A stretch of DNA of 64,000 bases, taken from contig NZ_QRDX01000005.1 in the NCBI RefSeq assembly GCF_003386195.1, positions 98,915-162,914 of the forward strand, read 5' to 3'. Source of the stretch: Seonamhaeicola aphaedonensis (GTDB taxonomy: Bacteria > Bacteroidota > Bacteroidia > Flavobacteriales > Flavobacteriaceae). Below are positions 63,423 through 64,000 of the stretch, piece by piece. Both the position numbers and the translations under genes were made by a program. Position 1 is the first letter of the stretch; the number at the start of each line of letters is the position of its first letter. The notes under the pieces are model-generated. The model did not search any database. It was given only the letters and a program-made list of their open reading frames with translations, and was not told where the DNA came from.

Positions 63423-64000
63423 ATGTTAGAACTTATAAAATTAGATACTAACTCTATTGTACCCAAATATTTACAGATTATTAATTCTGTAGTGCGCAAT
63501 GTTTCAAATGGTAACGCTAAGTTTGGAGATCAAGTACCCTCAATAAATAGCCTAAGTAAAGAATTTTATTTATCAAGGGATACTGTAGAGAGAGCATACA
63601 AGGTTTTAAAGAAACGTAAAGTTATAGTTTCTGTACCCGGAAAAGGTACTTACATTGCCAAAACTCAGTTAATCTCAAAATTAAATATATTATTTTTTGT
63701 AAATAAACTAAGCCCTTACAAAACCCAACTTTACAATTCATTTTTAAAAGAAATGGGTGAAAGGTGTCATGTAGATCTTCAAAGTTATCATTCTGATGAA
63801 ACCCTGTTTTTAGAATTAATGGCAAAGTATAAATCGGTGTATGATTATTTTGTAATTATGCCTCATTTTAGAACTGAAAGTTTATCTCATAGAAGTTTTA
63901 CAAAGAAGGTAGAAGCAGTAATAAATGAATTACCTAAGGAAAATTTAATTTTATTAGATAGTAAAAGTTCGCAAATAGAAGGTAACTTTATAGAAGTGTA
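63423..64000 (+). CDS. GntR-type transcriptional regulator with sensor domain (partial, cut by window end)
   Basis: An ATG at 63423 opens 192 codons that run off the right edge without a stop. Residues 1-80 are a GntR winged-helix domain: VPKYLQIINSVVRNVSNGNAKFGDQVPSI...LSKEFYLSRDTVERAYKVLKKRKVIVSVPGKGTYIA. After that begins an alpha/beta domain (KLNILFFVNKLSPYKTQLYNSFLKEMGE, YDYFVIMPHF) of the periplasmic-binding/LacI type, so it probably senses a sugar. It has no PUL-motif copy upstream. It might control rhamnose catabolic genes beyond the window, or parts of this locus. Confidence 0.88.
   Translation, partial: MLELIKLDTNSIVPKYLQIINSVVRNVSNGNAKFGDQVPSINSLSKEFYLSRDTVERAYKVLKKRKVIVSVPGKGTYIAKTQLISKLNILFFVNKLSPYKTQLYNSFLKEMGERCHVDLQSYHSDETLFLELMAKYKSVYDYFVIMPHFRTESLSHRSFTKKVEAVINELPKENLILLDSKSSQIEGNFIEV

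Noticed and set aside
1-64000. Mobile elements, CRISPR arrays, tRNA or rRNA genes
   Set aside because: No transposase, integrase, spacer-repeat pattern or RNA gene signature was seen; the duplications in the locus look like gene-level tandem copies without flanking repeats.

Overview
The window is AT-rich DNA from a marine, alga-degrading member of the Bacteroidota, most likely Flavobacteriaceae. The evidence is two SusC/SusD pairs, many exported lipoproteins, two proteins ending in type IX secretion (T9SS) sorting domains, an ECF sigma/FecR pair, and promoters with the Bacteroidota -7 element TAnnTTTR. Almost the whole 64 kb is one very large polysaccharide utilization locus (PUL). No rRNA, tRNA, CRISPR array or insertion sequence was seen.

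Layout. (1) 2-124: C-terminal end of a membrane transporter, possibly the rhamnose symporter RhaT, followed by a strong terminator. (2) 411-3110: sulfatase and an exported enolase-superfamily protein. (3) 3126-4016, minus strand: a jelly-roll, PL28/PL7-like lipoprotein, divergent from (4) 4185-17594: GH78 rhamnosidase, DUF1593 protein, BNR_4 beta-propeller, double-DUF1080 protein, two Gfo/Idh/MocA oxidoreductases, GH43 and sulfatase. (5) 17723-24585, minus strand: ECF sigma, FecR, STN-bearing SusC, SusD. (6) 24922-27454: DUF1080, ThuA and nucleoside-hydrolase-like proteins. (7) 27930-32588: second SusC/SusD pair. (8) 32744-41077: GH5, GH3, a GH88/GH105-like six-hairpin protein and an alpha-glucuronidase-like protein. 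(9) 41487-47494: L-rhamnose mutarotase, T9SS beta-propeller lyase-like enzyme, Fn3 lipoprotein, T9SS beta-helix enzyme. (10) 47679-55090: a tandemly duplicated two-gene cassette (alpha-glucuronidase-like plus DUF1593). (11) 55281-63275: two tandem GH78, GH43 and iduronate-sulfatase-like genes. (12) 63423-64000: start of a GntR-type regulator, cut by the window edge.

How it works together (inference). Secreted and surface enzymes cut a sulfated, rhamnose- and uronate-rich polymer. Oligomers enter through the two SusCD systems, and sulfatases, rhamnosidases, xylosidase-type GH43/GH3 and uronyl hydrolases finish the job. Rhamnose is then handled by RhaM and probably RhaT. The set (three GH78, RhaM, three S1 sulfatases, beta-propeller and jelly-roll lyase folds, uronate-acting hydrolases) fits green-algal ulvan or a close relative. 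A DUF1080/oxidoreductase set suggests a parallel 3-keto-glycoside cleavage route.

The most striking unexplained structure is a shared promoter architecture. At least twelve sites carry CAGGATA (usually with a second CAGK half-site 10 bp upstream), and in each exactly 20 nt separate it from a TAnnTTTR-like -7 box. These sites precede nearly every operon on both strands and define a PUL-wide regulon whose regulator is not identified here.
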